This document shows positions 16,034 through 16,675 of a stretch of DNA of 16,675 bases, in pieces (position 1 is the first letter of the stretch; each line of letters opens with the position of its first letter). Source of the stretch: Niastella sp. (GTDB lineage: Bacteria > Bacteroidota > Bacteroidia > Chitinophagales > Chitinophagaceae); assembly GCA_021154515.1 (NCBI GenBank), contig JAJKIL010000103.1:1-16675 (forward strand), written 5' to 3'. The notes beneath the pieces are model-generated. The model saw only the letters and a program-made list of their open reading frames with translations. It had not been told where the DNA came from and searched no databases. Made by a program: the position numbers and the translations under genes.

Positions 16034-16064
16034 TTCGCTTATTCCTCCGTTAATGATATCTTTA
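16034..16064 (+). promoter_or_regulatory. Possible promoter for the M13 peptidase gene
   Basis: TTCG (16034-16037) and TATCTTTA (16057-16064) are separated by 19 bases, each one base off the Bacteroidota consensus TTTG and TAnnTTTG. The predicted start lies about 35 bases before the ATG at 16104. Confidence 0.35.
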
Positions 16065-16103
16065 TCAACTATTCAACATCGTTACGCAACCAACCTGATC
16101 GAT

Positions 16104-16675
16104 ATGAAAAATTGTTTTTTGCTATCCCTCACCCTGCTTTTCTTTGTTGCCTGCCAAACAAGTACTACAGAAAAACCCTTTATAGCTATTAAAGGAATAG
16201 ACTCGACCCACCAGCCGGGCGATAATTTTTTTAATTATGTAAATGCCAAATGGTATGATACAGCACAAATACCGGCTAGTCAGTCGGGCGTAGGCGCCTA
16301 CCGGTTCATGAACTACCAGCAACGCCTCAAATTGCAAGGCATCCTGGACAGCATATCGAAAACTGACAATGCGCCGGGCAGCCTGGAACAAAAGATCGGT
16401 GATTTCTTTGCTTCCGGAATGGATACCAATACCATCAACCAACGCGGATTTGAGCCGCTCAAAACCGGATTGGATCGGATCAATGCCATCACCAGTATGG
16501 CTGATATGATTACATTCATGGCAGAAGAGACCAAATTGTCAAATGTTTCCCTTATTGCTTTTCAGGTTTTTCCGGATCAGGAAAACAGCAGCATGAATAT
16601 GGGGCATATTACGCAGGCGGGTATTGGCATGCCCGACAGGGATTATTATTTCAAGACCGACTCTGCCTCCGTTTC
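16104..16675 (+). CDS. M13-family (neprilysin-type) peptidase lipoprotein, N-terminal part (partial)
   Basis: The first 190 residues are visible. The start has a lipoprotein signal with FVAC at residues 15-18, so the protein is membrane-anchored after export. The sequence then matches the N-terminal domain of M13 zinc metallopeptidases: GIDSTHQPGDNFFNYVNAKWYDTAQIPA (the usual D..P..DFF.Y..G.W pattern), FMNYQQRLKLQGIL, and QEKI-like helix LEQKIGDFFASGMDT, followed by ITQAGIGMPDRDYYF, the common GLxLPDRDYY motif of this family. The catalytic HExxH motif would lie beyond the right edge. M13 enzymes cut peptides of limited size. A possible promoter is at 16034-16064. Whether the whole gene is intact cannot be told. 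Confidence 0.87.
   Translation, partial: MKNCFLLSLTLLFFVACQTSTTEKPFIAIKGIDSTHQPGDNFFNYVNAKWYDTAQIPASQSGVGAYRFMNYQQRLKLQGILDSISKTDNAPGSLEQKIGDFFASGMDTNTINQRGFEPLKTGLDRINAITSMADMITFMAEETKLSNVSLIAFQVFPDQENSSMNMGHITQAGIGMPDRDYYFKTDSASV

Noticed and set aside
1..16675. CRISPR arrays, tRNA or rRNA genes, insertion sequences and integrase attachment sites
   Set aside because: No regularly spaced repeats, no cloverleaf or rRNA-like stretches, no transposase frames and no flanking direct repeats were recognised by eye.

Overview
The window looks like chromosomal DNA from a Bacteroidota bacterium, most likely in or near the Chitinophagaceae. The evidence is a SusC/SusD outer-membrane pair, a type IX secretion C-terminal domain, promoters of the TTTG-N19-TAnnTTTG kind, weak or absent Shine-Dalgarno sequences, and short Crp-like and Lrp-like regulators of the sort this phylum carries. 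Assignment is by recognition of protein families only; no search was run.

Layout. At the left edge (1-272, minus strand, cut by the window) is the N-terminus of a family 2A encapsulin shell protein. Divergent from it, across a 447-bp region, is a SusC-type TonB-dependent transporter (720-3818) and its SusD lipoprotein (3842-5350), closed by a perfect 16-bp hairpin. The region between holds the most interesting structure in the window: a well-formed Bacteroidota promoter (468-498) whose -33 element lies inside a perfect inverted repeat CTATCA-TTT-TGATAG (461-475), followed about 10 bases later by a 26-codon reading frame (508-588) with four consecutive cysteine codons just before its stop. This resembles a cysteine-sensing leader peptide. 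Since family 2A encapsulins are known to package cysteine desulfurase, I infer that the whole left end may be a sulfur/cysteine module.

The middle holds an S41 carboxy-terminal processing protease split by one in-frame amber codon (5410-7416, minus), an Lrp/AsnC regulator with an abutting gene of unknown function (7621-8484, plus), a C-terminal remnant of a methyltransferase and a small secreted protein (8510-9155, minus), and a very large secreted GH78-type glycosidase with discoidin, beta-gamma-crystallin and type IX sorting domains (9309-12869, plus).

The right part holds a secreted metallo-beta-lactamase-fold hydrolase and a Crp-family regulator with an inverted repeat between them (13032-14658, minus), a four-helix membrane protein (14769-15245, minus), a second Crp-family gene broken by a single-base frameshift (15308-15906, minus), and the start of an M13 (neprilysin-type) lipoprotein peptidase cut by the right edge (16104-16675, plus).

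Three genes in 16.7 kb are damaged (amber codon, truncation, frameshift). Either this lineage is losing genes here, or the assembly has base-level errors; raw reads would decide.
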